Positions 36,913-43,246 of a stretch of 64,000 bases of DNA are shown piece after piece. Source of the DNA: Mesorhizobium sp. AR10 (GTDB taxonomy: Bacteria > Pseudomonadota > Alphaproteobacteria > Rhizobiales > Rhizobiaceae). The notes beneath the pieces are model-generated. The model worked only from the letters and a program-made list of their open reading frames with translations. It was not told where the DNA came from and ran no database searches. Position 1 is the stretch's first letter; the number at the start of each line of letters is the position of its first letter. A program made the position numbers and the translations under genes. The stretch spans positions 5,000,001-5,064,000 of the forward strand of contig NZ_CP080524.1 of assembly GCF_024746795.1 (NCBI RefSeq), read 5' to 3'.

Positions 36913-37107
36913 ATGGCCTACACGAACGAGGGTATACCCCAAGACGAGCCTTACGGAGCATTCACTTTTGCGAAGAAGTACGGCCTGACCCTGAGAGACG
37001 CCAAGTTCATCATCGCCGCAAATGGACCATCGCGAAGGGCATGTGATGCGGCAGCTGCTGCATTCGTGAGGAACAAAGCCGCGCGGTTCAGAAAATGGCT
37101 ACGTTGA
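36913..37107 (+). CDS. DUF3606-like small protein
   Basis: 64 residues from the ATG at 36913: MAYTNEGIPQDEPYGAFTFA, then KKYGLTLRDAKFIIAANGPSRRACDAAAAAF and a basic tail KAARFRKWLR. The helix-turn pattern 'FAkKyGLt..dAk.ii..nGPsr..cDaAA' also occurs in the protein at 38426, so the two are related. DUF3606 proteins are small stress-associated proteins of unknown function in rhizobia; the family call is by pattern. An EcfG-like promoter precedes it. Confidence 0.65.
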   Translation: MAYTNEGIPQDEPYGAFTFAKKYGLTLRDAKFIIAANGPSRRACDAAAAAFVRNKAARFRKWLR

Positions 37108-37179
37108 TGATTTGTGCCCGACCAAAGGCACGCTGGCCTGGCCGCCTCGATGGGGCTGCCGATGCCTGGTCCGTCCATT

Positions 37180-37205
37180 GGAACAACAATGCCGTGCGGA
37201 ACGTT
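37180..37205 (+). promoter_or_regulatory. EcfG-type promoter, exact consensus
   Basis: GGAAC at 37180-37184, 17-nt spacer, CGTT at 37202-37205. The whole site, spacer included, is almost identical to that at 40109-40134. It precedes the 28-residue membrane peptide gene with an 88-nt leader. Confidence 0.75.
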
Positions 37206-37293
37206 GGAGAAGTTGACAGGGCACGAAGTGATGCACTGCTCAGGCAAGAGCGGCGAACGGCGAACACCGCCGGACGCGCTCATGGAGGCGAAT

Positions 37294-37380
37294 ATGGATA
37301 TCACCACAATTCTGGTCATCGTTCTTATTGTTTTGCTGCTAGGCGGCGGCGGCTTCTACGGCCGTGGACGCTGGTACTAA
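37294..37380 (+). CDS. 28-residue single-span membrane micropeptide
   Basis: MDITTILVIVLIVLLLGGGG followed by FYGRGRWY. One hydrophobic span of about 16 residues is followed by a glycine hinge and a basic/aromatic tail, which should stay in the cytoplasm. The ATG at 37294 has GGAGG with a good spacing. It is below usual gene-calling limits but has its own exact EcfG promoter. Short membrane peptides of this style (compare DUF3309) are frequent stress genes in rhizobia; the function is unknown. Confidence 0.7.
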   Translation: MDITTILVIVLIVLLLGGGGFYGRGRWY

Positions 37381-37486
37381 ACGGCATCGAGAACACACTG
37401 ATTGGCGCTGAGCGCCGGCCCACGGAGTCCATAGCTGTACGTCAGGATCGGCGCTTGTTTTCAGCACCCGAAAAAGGCGGGTGGGC

Positions 37487-37696
37487 ATGTCGATCAACCG
37501 CGAGATCAGAGAGCCCCGCATTTTCACGCCTTCCGAGTTAAGGCTCTTTGGACGCGTGTTCGAGCGGGCCAAGCGGAAAGGTCAATCTGAAGCGCATCGG
37601 GAAGCACTGGCGTCTCGAATCGTCGCCAACTACATGGCCGGAATCACGGATGAGGCGGAGCTTCTGGCGTTGTCGCGGCAGCCGCCTGGTCGGTAA
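37487..37696 (+). CDS. Small hypothetical protein
   Basis: 69 residues from the ATG at 37487: MSINREIREPRIFTPSELRL, then FGRVFERAKRKGQSEAHREALASRIVANYMAGITDEAELL. It is helical and basic in the middle with a conserved-looking 'F(T)PsEL..fgrVFera' opening. AAGGCGGG lies upstream. The function is unknown. A GC hairpin with a T run follows. Confidence 0.65.
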   Translation: MSINREIREPRIFTPSELRLFGRVFERAKRKGQSEAHREALASRIVANYMAGITDEAELLALSRQPPGR

Positions 37697-37705
37697 GTCC
37701 TTACT

Positions 37706-37735
37706 GCCCTGAGCACCGGAGGCGCGGGCTTTTTT
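37706..37735 (+). terminator. Probable terminator
   Basis: GCCC (37706-37709) faces GGGC (37726-37729) with weak internal pairing, then six T. The stem is short, but the T run and the position after the gene at 37487 support it. Confidence 0.45.
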
Positions 37736-37745
37736 ATTCCGTACT

Positions 37746-37770
37746 GGAACAATCTCTCGGGGCAGCCGTT
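37746..37770 (+). promoter_or_regulatory. EcfG-type promoter, exact consensus
   Basis: GGAAC at 37746-37750, 16-nt spacer, CGTT at 37767-37770. It lies 21 bp before the start of the exported hemoglobin-like gene. Confidence 0.75.
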
Positions 37771-37791
37771 TAGGCTATCGCGAGGGTGACG

Positions 37792-38352
37792 ATGGCACAG
37801 GCTGTCTCGACTTCCATCACAAGACGAAGCGTGGTTGCAGCGCTGGCGGCCACTGCCGCCCCGATAGCCGTATTGGCGGCGGCGGACCAGGCGCACGCGC
37901 AGACCAAGCAGACCACCACACCAGAGAAGAGTCTGTACGAGCGGCTGGGTGGCGTCTTCGCCATCGCAGCGGTGGTGGATCACTTCAGCGACGCCGTCGT
38001 GAAGAACCCCATTGTCGGCCAGAAATCCGAGAATCCGCAGCTGCGCGAATGGCACACCAAGAACCTTGAAAGGCTGCCCGGCCTCAAGTTCATGCGGACG
38101 CTGTGGGTCTGCGAAGTTTCCGGCGGGCCCTTCAAGTTCACGGCCACCAAGCCCGGCACGACACCGCTCGGCCTCGAGGAGGCTCACCGGGACCTCCTGA
38201 TCTCCCCCGCGGAATTCGATGAGGTCGCAGCGGAACTCGGACGGACCCTAGACTTCCTGAAGGTCCCGAAGCCCGAGACAGCCGAGGTCCTGGCAGCCTT
38301 CGCTGCCCACAAGGAAGAGGTCACTGCCGGCTACGTCGCCAAGCGGGGTTGA
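37792..38352 (+). CDS. Exported truncated hemoglobin (group I-like)
   Basis: 186 residues. The N-terminus has a twin-arginine signal-like segment, TSITRRSVVAALAATAAPIAVLAAADQAHA. The mature part matches a group I truncated globin: SLYERLGGVFAIAAVVDHFSDAVVKNPIVG (helices A-B) and the proximal haem His in GLEEAHRDLLISPAEFDEVAAELGRTLDFLKVP. It should bind haem and could handle oxygen, NO or peroxide in the periplasm. The ATG at 37792 has GAGGG six bases upstream; a GTG at 37786 is less likely. An exact EcfG promoter makes it a stress gene. Confidence 0.82.
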   Translation: MAQAVSTSITRRSVVAALAATAAPIAVLAAADQAHAQTKQTTTPEKSLYERLGGVFAIAAVVDHFSDAVVKNPIVGQKSENPQLREWHTKNLERLPGLKFMRTLWVCEVSGGPFKFTATKPGTTPLGLEEAHRDLLISPAEFDEVAAELGRTLDFLKVPKPETAEVLAAFAAHKEEVTAGYVAKRG

Positions 38353-38425
38353 GCCATCCTGTATGCCCGGTCGATCCACCCAGCCTTGGCAGGGGCGGCG
38401 ATTGTTTGGCTGGGCGTCGGCTACG

Positions 38426-38638
38426 CTATTTCTTCGGCATCGAAGAAACTGACGCCGGCGGCCGCTCATGCAGAAGCGATGATCCGGTCAGCGCCAGGTT
38501 GAGATCCTGGGCTGCAGTGTCGCACCTGACACGTGAGGGGCCAAAATTCTTGGTGATCCGTCGTGCCTGGGCCTGTGTGATCCCGTGTTTCCTGGCGAAA
38601 TAGGCGGGTTCATAGGGTTTTTGCACCGTGCCGTTCAC
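38426..38638 (-). CDS. DUF3606-like small protein
   Basis: 70 residues from a GTG at 38638 with GAAGG upstream: MNGTVQKPYEPAYFARKHGI, then TQAQARRITKNFGPSRVRCDTAAQDLNLALTG. The core 'YFArKHGIT..qArri...GPsR..cDtAA' is shared with the protein at 36913. It is convergent with the hemoglobin gene. No EcfG consensus was found upstream. The function is unknown. Confidence 0.65.
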   Translation of the reverse strand: MNGTVQKPYEPAYFARKHGITQAQARRITKNFGPSRVRCDTAAQDLNLALTGSSLLHERPPASVSSMPKK

Positions 38639-39033
38639 TATCGCCTTCTTCTCTGGCTTTGGATCGGCAGAGGACGAACCGCCCCAGGTTGAAACGTATA
38701 GGTGGCGGATGGGTCTGGCTTGTGAGCAGGATGCCCATATCCAAATGGCCCGCCGAAATCGCCTTCAGGCGCTTGGTCGTGGGGTAGCGACGGCTGTTCG
38801 GGACCGACTGAGCCAGTAAGATTGTGATCTTCCATTCCGAGCGCGCCAGGTTGCTTCATGCCGCTAAAGAGATCGGGCGGCCGGGTGGTTCCTCACAAGT
38901 CTCCGGCATGGTTTCCGAAATCATTTTATCCGCGCGCGACTTGACTCTTTCTTTGCTAAACCTTTTGTAAAAGTGTACTGAACCGCTGTCACCAGCCATT
39001 GTATGGGCTCTGGTGCTTGAGAGCGTAGATCGT
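38639..39033. other. Intergenic stretch upstream of the gene at 39059
   Basis: About 400 nt with no convincing gene. Its last 110 nt (gctaaa... to ...cttgagagcg) align with the region upstream of the paralogous gene at 41989, so they carry the promoter and leader of this small family. No GGAAC/CGTT pair was found here, so another sigma factor may be used. Confidence 0.5.
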
Positions 39034-39052
39034 GCTCCCGCCCGGCGGGAGC
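39034..39052 (+). promoter_or_regulatory. Leader hairpin burying the ribosome site (copy 1)
   Basis: GCTCCCGC (39034-39041) pairs with GCGGGAGC (39045-39052). The GGGAG of the right arm is the Shine-Dalgarno of the ATG at 39059, seven bases away. The same arrangement, with a similar preceding leader, occurs at 41965-41981. Confidence 0.65.
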
Positions 39053-39058
39053 TATTTG

Positions 39059-39529
39059 ATGGAAAACGACAGCCGCTCAGACGGTTTCATCTCCACTCAC
39101 GATTTCGACATTCTGCGCAAGGCTTTCGCGTCGTCGGTGGCGGAAGGGCTAACCGATGAAACACGGCGATTGGACCATGCAAGGGAACTGGTGCGTGAAT
39201 TGACTGGCCGCGAAAACGTCGATGAAGGCCTGATCAGTCGGATTGTCGGCCTGCCCCTGCCATCCGAAGGCATGGCGATAGTCCTGCCGACCGCGATAGA
39301 GCCGACGCTGGCAGATCTCAAAGCAGACGGACAAGGCCTGATGGCCTATTGCGGCGCGCCGTCCTGCGGGCAAGCCTGGTCGCTCGACATCGACGTGCTG
39401 ATAGAGCTTTACGGAACGCACTACGGCTACCGCAATGACAGGCGGATATCATCCAAGGTGCGCTGCCCACGATGCCAGCGCGTTGGCGGGACATTGAGAG
39501 TCGTGACAGACAAAAGGCCGCGTTTCTGA
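39059..39529 (+). CDS. Hypothetical protein with a C-terminal Cys-pair domain
   Basis: 156 residues. Residues 1-65 (GFISTHDFDILRKAFASSVAEGLTDETRRLDHARELVRELTGRENVDEGLISRIVG) are a helical domain shared with the 63-residue protein at 41989. Residues 90-150 have two Cys pairs, YCGAPSCGQAW and VRCPRCQRVGG, likely to bind zinc, with SLDIDVLIELYGTHYGYR between them. The ATG at 39059 is preferred to the GTG at 39032, since the latter lies before the hairpin. The family is not recognised; a zinc-ribbon regulatory or sensing role is a guess. Confidence 0.72.
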   Translation: MENDSRSDGFISTHDFDILRKAFASSVAEGLTDETRRLDHARELVRELTGRENVDEGLISRIVGLPLPSEGMAIVLPTAIEPTLADLKADGQGLMAYCGAPSCGQAWSLDIDVLIELYGTHYGYRNDRRISSKVRCPRCQRVGGTLRVVTDKRPRF

Positions 39530-39572
39530 AGCGCCTGCATCGACTGGGAGCATGTCACCCGTCGACGCGCAA

Positions 39573-39597
39573 GGAACGGAAGCCGGGATCGTCCGTT
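39573..39597 (+). promoter_or_regulatory. EcfG-type promoter, exact consensus
   Basis: GGAAC at 39573-39577, 16-nt spacer, CGTT at 39594-39597. It lies 66 bp before the gene at 39664. Confidence 0.7.
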
Positions 39598-39663
39598 TAT
39601 CTCCTGACACGCGCCACGGCTTTTGGCTGTGACTTGCGTTTACAGGTTTAAAAGGAGGAAAAA

Positions 39664-39954
39664 ATGGCTGAAGGCCCAACTGTCATCAATACAGGCGGAG
39701 GTGGAGGCGGTGGCACCACAGCTGTAGCAATCATTCTGGCACTCGTCGTGATTGTCGGGCTGCTGCTCGTTACGGGTATCGTCGACATCCGTGGGGGTGG
39801 CGGACAGGACATCAATGTGAAGGTCGACGCGCCGGCCGCATCAGCCCCGGCGGCACCAGCCGCACCGGCTCCGGCTGAACCGGCCCCTGCCCCGGCTCCG
39901 GCCGAGCCCGCTCCGGCACCGGCTGCACCAGCTCCGGCTGCACCGGCCAACTGA
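39664..39954 (+). CDS. Small membrane-anchored Ala/Pro-rich protein
   Basis: 96 residues, with a very strong ribosome site (aaaggagg). The order is a short N-terminus with a Gly run, one membrane span (TTAVAIILALVVIVGLLLVTGIV, about 17-40), a GGGG hinge and a C-terminal tail of alternating Ala-Pro-Glu repeats. The tail probably projects into the periplasm and could span or touch the cell wall. The repeat region is prone to length variation. An exact EcfG promoter precedes it and a terminator follows. Confidence 0.75.
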   Translation: MAEGPTVINTGGGGGGGTTAVAIILALVVIVGLLLVTGIVDIRGGGGQDINVKVDAPAASAPAAPAAPAPAEPAPAPAPAEPAPAPAAPAPAAPAN

Positions 39955-39989
39955 GGCTGATCGCCGTTCCAACAGAGGCGAGGAATCGC

Positions 39990-40020
39990 AGCCCATCGGC
40001 ATCAAAGCCGGTGGGCTTTT
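39990..40020 (+). terminator. Rho-independent terminator
   Basis: AGCCCATCGGC (39990-40000) pairs with GCCGGTGGGCT (40007-40017) with one G-T pair, loop atcaaa, then TTT. It ends the transcript of the gene at 39664. Confidence 0.8.
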
Positions 40021-40108
40021 CCTTGCAAAGATGCAGAAAAAGCCAGGCGATCGACCACGATCCCGATAGCGTATTCGAAACGATCACCGCGCCACACATA
40101 TTTCCATC

Positions 40109-40134
40109 GGAACAAGAATGCCGTGCGGAACGTT
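40109..40134 (+). promoter_or_regulatory. EcfG-type promoter, exact consensus
   Basis: GGAAC at 40109-40113, 17-nt spacer, CGTT at 40131-40134. It is nearly identical through the spacer to the site at 37180, and like it precedes a membrane micropeptide. Confidence 0.75.
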
Positions 40135-40197
40135 GATTGACGTTAGGTGGCAGCACGTAGTTTTGAAGGCTGCACACTTTGCGACACGGAGGAAATC

Positions 40198-40272
40198 ATG
40201 AACAACATCATCTGGCTAGTTGGAGCGGTCGTCATTGTCTTGGCTATACTTGGTTTCTTTGGATTCCGGTAG
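40198..40272 (+). CDS. 24-residue single-span membrane micropeptide
   Basis: MNNIIWLVGAVVIVLAILGF followed by FGFR. It is almost entirely one hydrophobic span. GGAGG lies seven bases before the ATG at 40198. It is expressed from an exact EcfG promoter 64 nt upstream. The layout mirrors the 28-residue peptide gene at 37294. The function is unknown; a membrane-stress or protein-partner role is possible. Confidence 0.65.
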   Translation: MNNIIWLVGAVVIVLAILGFFGFR

Positions 40273-40416
40273 AATATCAGGCGATCCAGGACATTGAGCA
40301 TACGGCCAAAGCCAGGCGAGAGCCGGGCCTTTCAGGCAATGCCGTGAACTGCCTGCGGCGATCGAGATTCGCCTCGACAAGGGCTGCTGCACTCACTCGT
40401 TTCCGCGCGGATTGAG

Positions 40417-40905
40417 CTACTTGTCTTTCCAGAAATCGGCCTGGAGTTGCGCCGCTTCATCGGCAAGCAGCGGGCCGACGACTTCGGTCGGACGCTGCCC
40501 TGCTTCGAAGACGATCGTGCAGGGCAGGTCGAGCGTGGGATTCTCGTCGTGCGCGCCCGTCAACGCCTTGAGGTCATGTTCGCTCTGTCCAAAGACGACC
40601 CGTCCGATGCCCGCCCAATAGATTGTCCCGGAGCACATCGCGCAAGGTTCGGCCGAAGTGTAGAGTGTGCAAGAGGCCAGATATTCGAGGCTGAGATTCA
40701 TCCCCGCCCACCGGGCGAGCAGACTTTCGGCATGAGCGGTGCGGTCGCCCCCTCCGGATTTGTAGGCGTTGAGTTGCTCGCGCAACACATTGCCGTCCTT
40801 GTCGGCGAGGAGCGAACCAAAGGGATGTTCACCAGCATCGCGGGCCTTGCGCGCGACTTCGAATGCTTGACGGAGCAGGCGCTCATCATAGGGGCGTTGT
40901 GGCAT
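40417..40905 (-). CDS. Nucleoside/guanine deaminase-like zinc enzyme
   Basis: 162 residues of the cytidine/deoxycytidylate deaminase superfamily. The zinc site is HAES (about residue 59, with the catalytic Glu) and PCAMCSG (about 86-92). Segments FEVARKARDAGEHPFGSLLADKDG and GIGRVVFGQSEHDLKALTG match the guanine/nucleoside deaminase branch rather than TadA. It hydrolyses an amino group from a purine or related base. The start is the ATG at 40905, with AGGAGG eight bases upstream; an upstream extension lacks a ribosome site. Confidence 0.88.
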   Translation of the reverse strand: MPQRPYDERLLRQAFEVARKARDAGEHPFGSLLADKDGNVLREQLNAYKSGGGDRTAHAESLLARWAGMNLSLEYLASCTLYTSAEPCAMCSGTIYWAGIGRVVFGQSEHDLKALTGAHDENPTLDLPCTIVFEAGQRPTEVVGPLLADEAAQLQADFWKDK

Positions 40906-41023
40906 CGGCCGATCCTCCTGCACCTGACCATAGTGCCGAACAATCCGCCGGCTCAAGTCGGCTGGCAGCACCCCCTTGCGCCGCCGCCATTATCCCCGTG
41001 ATTCCCTGTAATGGGTCCTGAGC

Positions 41024-41506
41024 CTAGCGAAACGCCTGCCGTCCCGAAATTGTCTCGATCCTGATCTGGTAGAACAGATGGCCGCCCGAACCGGCCGTCT
41101 CACCGGGCTTCAGGGCGCCGGGCTCCCACCAGTTGGCGTGCTTCTGCAGCAACGACCAGGCAAATTCACGCTCACGATCGGACACCAGCGCCTGCTGGTC
41201 GTTGGCGGGAACGGTCCAGTCCGGATCGGGTGCCTTGGGCAGATCCTCGAACAGGCCGTCGACGACGACGCTCTTCCAGCCATGGACGCTGCCGACATCG
41301 TCGACCTGCAGGCAGACATGGCGGTTCTGCCGCATCCACTCGACCTTCTTGCCGAGCAGCGAGAAGCTGAAAATGAAATTGTCGCCGAAGGCAAAATGGA
41401 TCGGCACCACGTAAGGCCGGTCGTCCCTGACGCAGGCCAGGCGGCCAAGCCGGGACGACTTCAACATGGCGGTGCATTCCTGTCGCGTCATCTCCCTGAT
41501 GTTCAT
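41024..41506 (-). CDS. Pyridoxamine 5'-phosphate oxidase-family flavin protein
   Basis: 160 residues with the split-barrel flavin fold. It opens IREMTRQECTAMLKSSRLGRLACVRDDRPYVVPIHFAF, typical of the NimA-like/PNPOx branch, followed by FIFSFSLLGKKVEWMRQNRHVCLQVDD, which binds FMN phosphate. Such proteins reduce small electrophiles or bind FMN/haem; the substrate is unknown. It lies 51 nt downstream of the 57-residue gene at 41558 on the same strand, and both probably share the EcfG-like promoter at 41752. Confidence 0.85.
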   Translation of the reverse strand: MNIREMTRQECTAMLKSSRLGRLACVRDDRPYVVPIHFAFGDNFIFSFSLLGKKVEWMRQNRHVCLQVDDVGSVHGWKSVVVDGLFEDLPKAPDPDWTVPANDQQALVSDREREFAWSLLQKHANWWEPGALKPGETAGSGGHLFYQIRIETISGRQAFR

Positions 41507-41557
41507 ACCGATTGTTCTTTCCGTTGGTGTTGTTTTCCTCTTGCGTCAGGCCGTGAT

Positions 41558-41731
41558 CTAGGCTCCCAGATCGATCCGCCGGATGGCCCGGATCGCCTCC
41601 AGCTCGGCAACGCCGATCAGCGCGTCGATGGCCTGGATCGTCTCGATGTGGCCGCGCGCTGCCACCACTTTGCGCAAGGCATGCAGGTCTTCGCGAATGT
41701 CGCAGAGTGTGGTTCGAACCGTAAGGGGCAT
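41558..41731 (-). CDS. 57-residue helical protein
   Basis: The frame is MPLTVRTTLCDIREDLHALR, then KVVAARGHIETIQAIDALIG and VAELEAIRAIRRIDLGA. It is a helical hairpin by pattern. AGGAAGG stands six to seven bases before the ATG at 41731, a good ribosome site. It is followed by the flavin protein gene, and together they look like a small operon. The family is not recognised. Confidence 0.65.
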   Translation of the reverse strand: MPLTVRTTLCDIREDLHALRKVVAARGHIETIQAIDALIGVAELEAIRAIRRIDLGA

Positions 41732-41751
41732 GGGTCGCCTTCCTGCGACAC

Positions 41752-41777
41752 AACAGCCTCACAGGGCGATCGGTTCC
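41752..41777 (-). promoter_or_regulatory. EcfG-like promoter
   Basis: On the minus strand: GGAAC (41777-41773), 17-nt spacer, TGTT (41755-41752), one mismatch in the -10. It lies about 20 nt before the start of the gene at 41558. Confidence 0.5.
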
Positions 41778-41964
41778 GCACAAGCCTGCCTGAACCACGA
41801 TCGAGCCTTGGTTGAGAATGGCGGCACCCCCTGTTTTCCGGGGCCCGGTTTCGAGCGACAAACCCGGCCCGAGCGGAATGACTCGCTAAATTCCTGATAG
41901 AGCGTACAAAGCCAAGTGTCGCCGGCCATGTCACGGGCACCGGCGCTTGAGAGCGCAGACCGTA

Positions 41965-41981
41965 CTCCCGCCCTGCGGGAG
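41965..41981 (+). promoter_or_regulatory. Leader hairpin burying the ribosome site (copy 2)
   Basis: CTCCCGC (41965-41971) pairs with GCGGGAG (41975-41981). GGGAG in the right arm is the Shine-Dalgarno for the ATG at 41989, seven bases away. The preceding cttgagagcg leader matches that at 39017-39026. Confidence 0.65.
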
Positions 41982-41988
41982 CCTTACG

Positions 41989-42180
41989 ATGCAAGACGAC
42001 AGCAACGCTTTCATATCCGCTCATGACTTCGACATTCTCAGAAATGCCTTCAGGTCATCGGTAACCGAAGGTCTGATCGCGGAATCGCGCTGGATTCAGC
42101 ATGCCAGGGATCTGGTGCGCGAACTGACCGGCCATGAAGATGCCGACGAAACCCTCGTCAACCGGATCATCGGGAGATAG
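41989..42180 (+). CDS. 63-residue paralog of the N-terminal domain at 39059
   Basis: MQDDSNAFISAHDFDILRNA, then FRSSVTEGLIAESRWIQHARDLVRELTGHEDADETLVNRIIGR. It is about 60 percent identical to residues 1-65 of the protein at 39059 and lacks its Cys-pair domain. Promoter region, leader and hairpin are also shared, so the two arose by duplication and should be co-regulated. The function is unknown. Confidence 0.72.
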   Translation: MQDDSNAFISAHDFDILRNAFRSSVTEGLIAESRWIQHARDLVRELTGHEDADETLVNRIIGR

Positions 42181-42270
42181 CAGCAGCTTCCCTGTCAACT
42201 CTATTCCAGAACAAATTTCCTATCCGGTTGCCATCTTCTGCAATACTATTCTCACTTTGCGGAAATCTGC

Positions 42271-42295
42271 GGAACCTTTGCACCAACGATCCGTT
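42271..42295 (+). promoter_or_regulatory. EcfG-type promoter, exact consensus
   Basis: GGAAC at 42271-42275, 16-nt spacer, CGTT at 42292-42295. It precedes a 51-nt leader for the gene at 42347. Confidence 0.75.
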
Positions 42296-42346
42296 TTTCC
42301 TTCGATCGCAGCTTGGACGATCTCAGAAGCAACCGGAGGAATGATC

Positions 42347-42622
42347 ATGAATATCAAGATGCTTTGCATGGGCGCGATGGCGCTTACGATGGTGACCGGC
42401 GCCGCCTTTGCCGGCGCGCTCGACGATCCGGCGAAGATGACGCCTTTCTATACCGATGCCGGCATGAAGACCATGAAGCCGGCGGAAGAATTCAAGGCCG
42501 CCTGGATGGCCTTGACCGAAGAAGATCGCGCCGGCATGACCAAGGAATGCGGCGACGAGGCTATTGCCAAGGAGCACGACGATTTCTGCAAGATGACCAA
42601 GGAACTCGGCGGCGCCAACTAA
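42347..42622 (+). CDS. Small exported protein, paralog of the one at 29397
   Basis: 91 residues with a signal peptide (MNIKMLCMGAMALTMVTGAA, cut after AFA). The mature part reads LDDPAKMTPFYTDAGMKTMK, then LTEEDRAGMTKECGDEAIAKEHDDFCKMTKELGGAN. The ATG at 42347 is chosen because GGAGGA is six bases away; the ATG at 42341 touches it. The protein, a 22-nt leader segment, the EcfG promoter and the type of terminator are shared with the gene at 29397, 13 kb away. The function is unknown. Confidence 0.8.
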   Translation: MNIKMLCMGAMALTMVTGAAFAGALDDPAKMTPFYTDAGMKTMKPAEEFKAAWMALTEEDRAGMTKECGDEAIAKEHDDFCKMTKELGGAN

Positions 42623-42646
42623 ACGCAGCCAGTTCGGCACAGTCGG

Positions 42647-42676
42647 AAATGGCGGGCAGCGATGCCCGCCATTTTT
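42647..42676 (+). terminator. Rho-independent terminator
   Basis: AAATGGCGGGCA (42647-42658) pairs perfectly with TGCCCGCCATTT (42663-42674), loop gcga, followed by more T. It ends the transcript of the small exported protein. Confidence 0.9.
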
Positions 42677-42703
42677 CTGCGCCGGCGTGGCGCCGTCTTT
42701 CAG

Positions 42704-43246
42704 CTACTTAACAGGGATCATGAGATGTGCGTAGGGCGTACCCGCCCACATCACATATGGCTTGGACGTGTCGGGCTTGGCGTCCGTTGGATAGCCATGC
42801 ATCACCTCCATTGCGTTGACGATCATCACGTGCGGGCCAGTCTCCACCCAATTGTTGCCTTCCTCGGGCTTCGTCGCGTAGGGATCGGTGTTGCTGCCGT
42901 CGCTGCCGCCGGACAGCATGTACATGAAGCCGACCTTGCCCTTGGGCGGTTCCTTCTTTTCCATCCACGCCATCGCCCATTCCATCGAGTTGGCATCACC
43001 GCACATCGGATCCGGGCCAGGCGTGGCCGGGTGGTCCGGCATGCACCAGTAGCCGTTCTTGCCCTCGCGCAGCGTGCGCATCGCGCCCTTGTCATCCGCG
43101 GCGTAGACCGCAGCGCCGCTTGCTACAGCGGCGGGTGCGGCGGATTCAGCGCTCTTGATCATCGCAGCGTCATCGGCGGCTGCGCCTTGCATCGTAACCA
43201 AACTGCCCGCCGCCATAAGGGCAGCGACCGTCAGAAGCCGTTTCAT
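42704..43246 (-). CDS. Exported protein of unknown function
   Basis: 180 residues from the ATG at 43246 (GGAGA six bases upstream; an ATG at 43252 is too close to it). The signal peptide is MKRLLTVAALMAAGSLVTMQGAAA. The mature domain has distinctive blocks: NGYWCMPDHPATPGPDPMCGD with two cysteines, SMEWAMAWMEKKEPPKGKVGFMYMLSGG and PHVMIVNAMEVMHGYP, ending YVMWAGTPYAHLMIPVK. It is rich in Met and Trp, which may bind metal. I know similar hypothetical exported proteins but no function. No EcfG site was found upstream. Confidence 0.75.
   Translation of the reverse strand: MKRLLTVAALMAAGSLVTMQGAAADDAAMIKSAESAAPAAVASGAAVYAADDKGAMRTLREGKNGYWCMPDHPATPGPDPMCGDANSMEWAMAWMEKKEPPKGKVGFMYMLSGGSDGSNTDPYATKPEEGNNWVETGPHVMIVNAMEVMHGYPTDAKPDTSKPYVMWAGTPYAHLMIPVK

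Noticed and set aside
38628..38819. Short plus-strand frame after the DUF3606-like gene
   Set aside because: It overlaps the start and ribosome site of the minus-strand gene at 38426 and has no ribosome site or protein-like composition.
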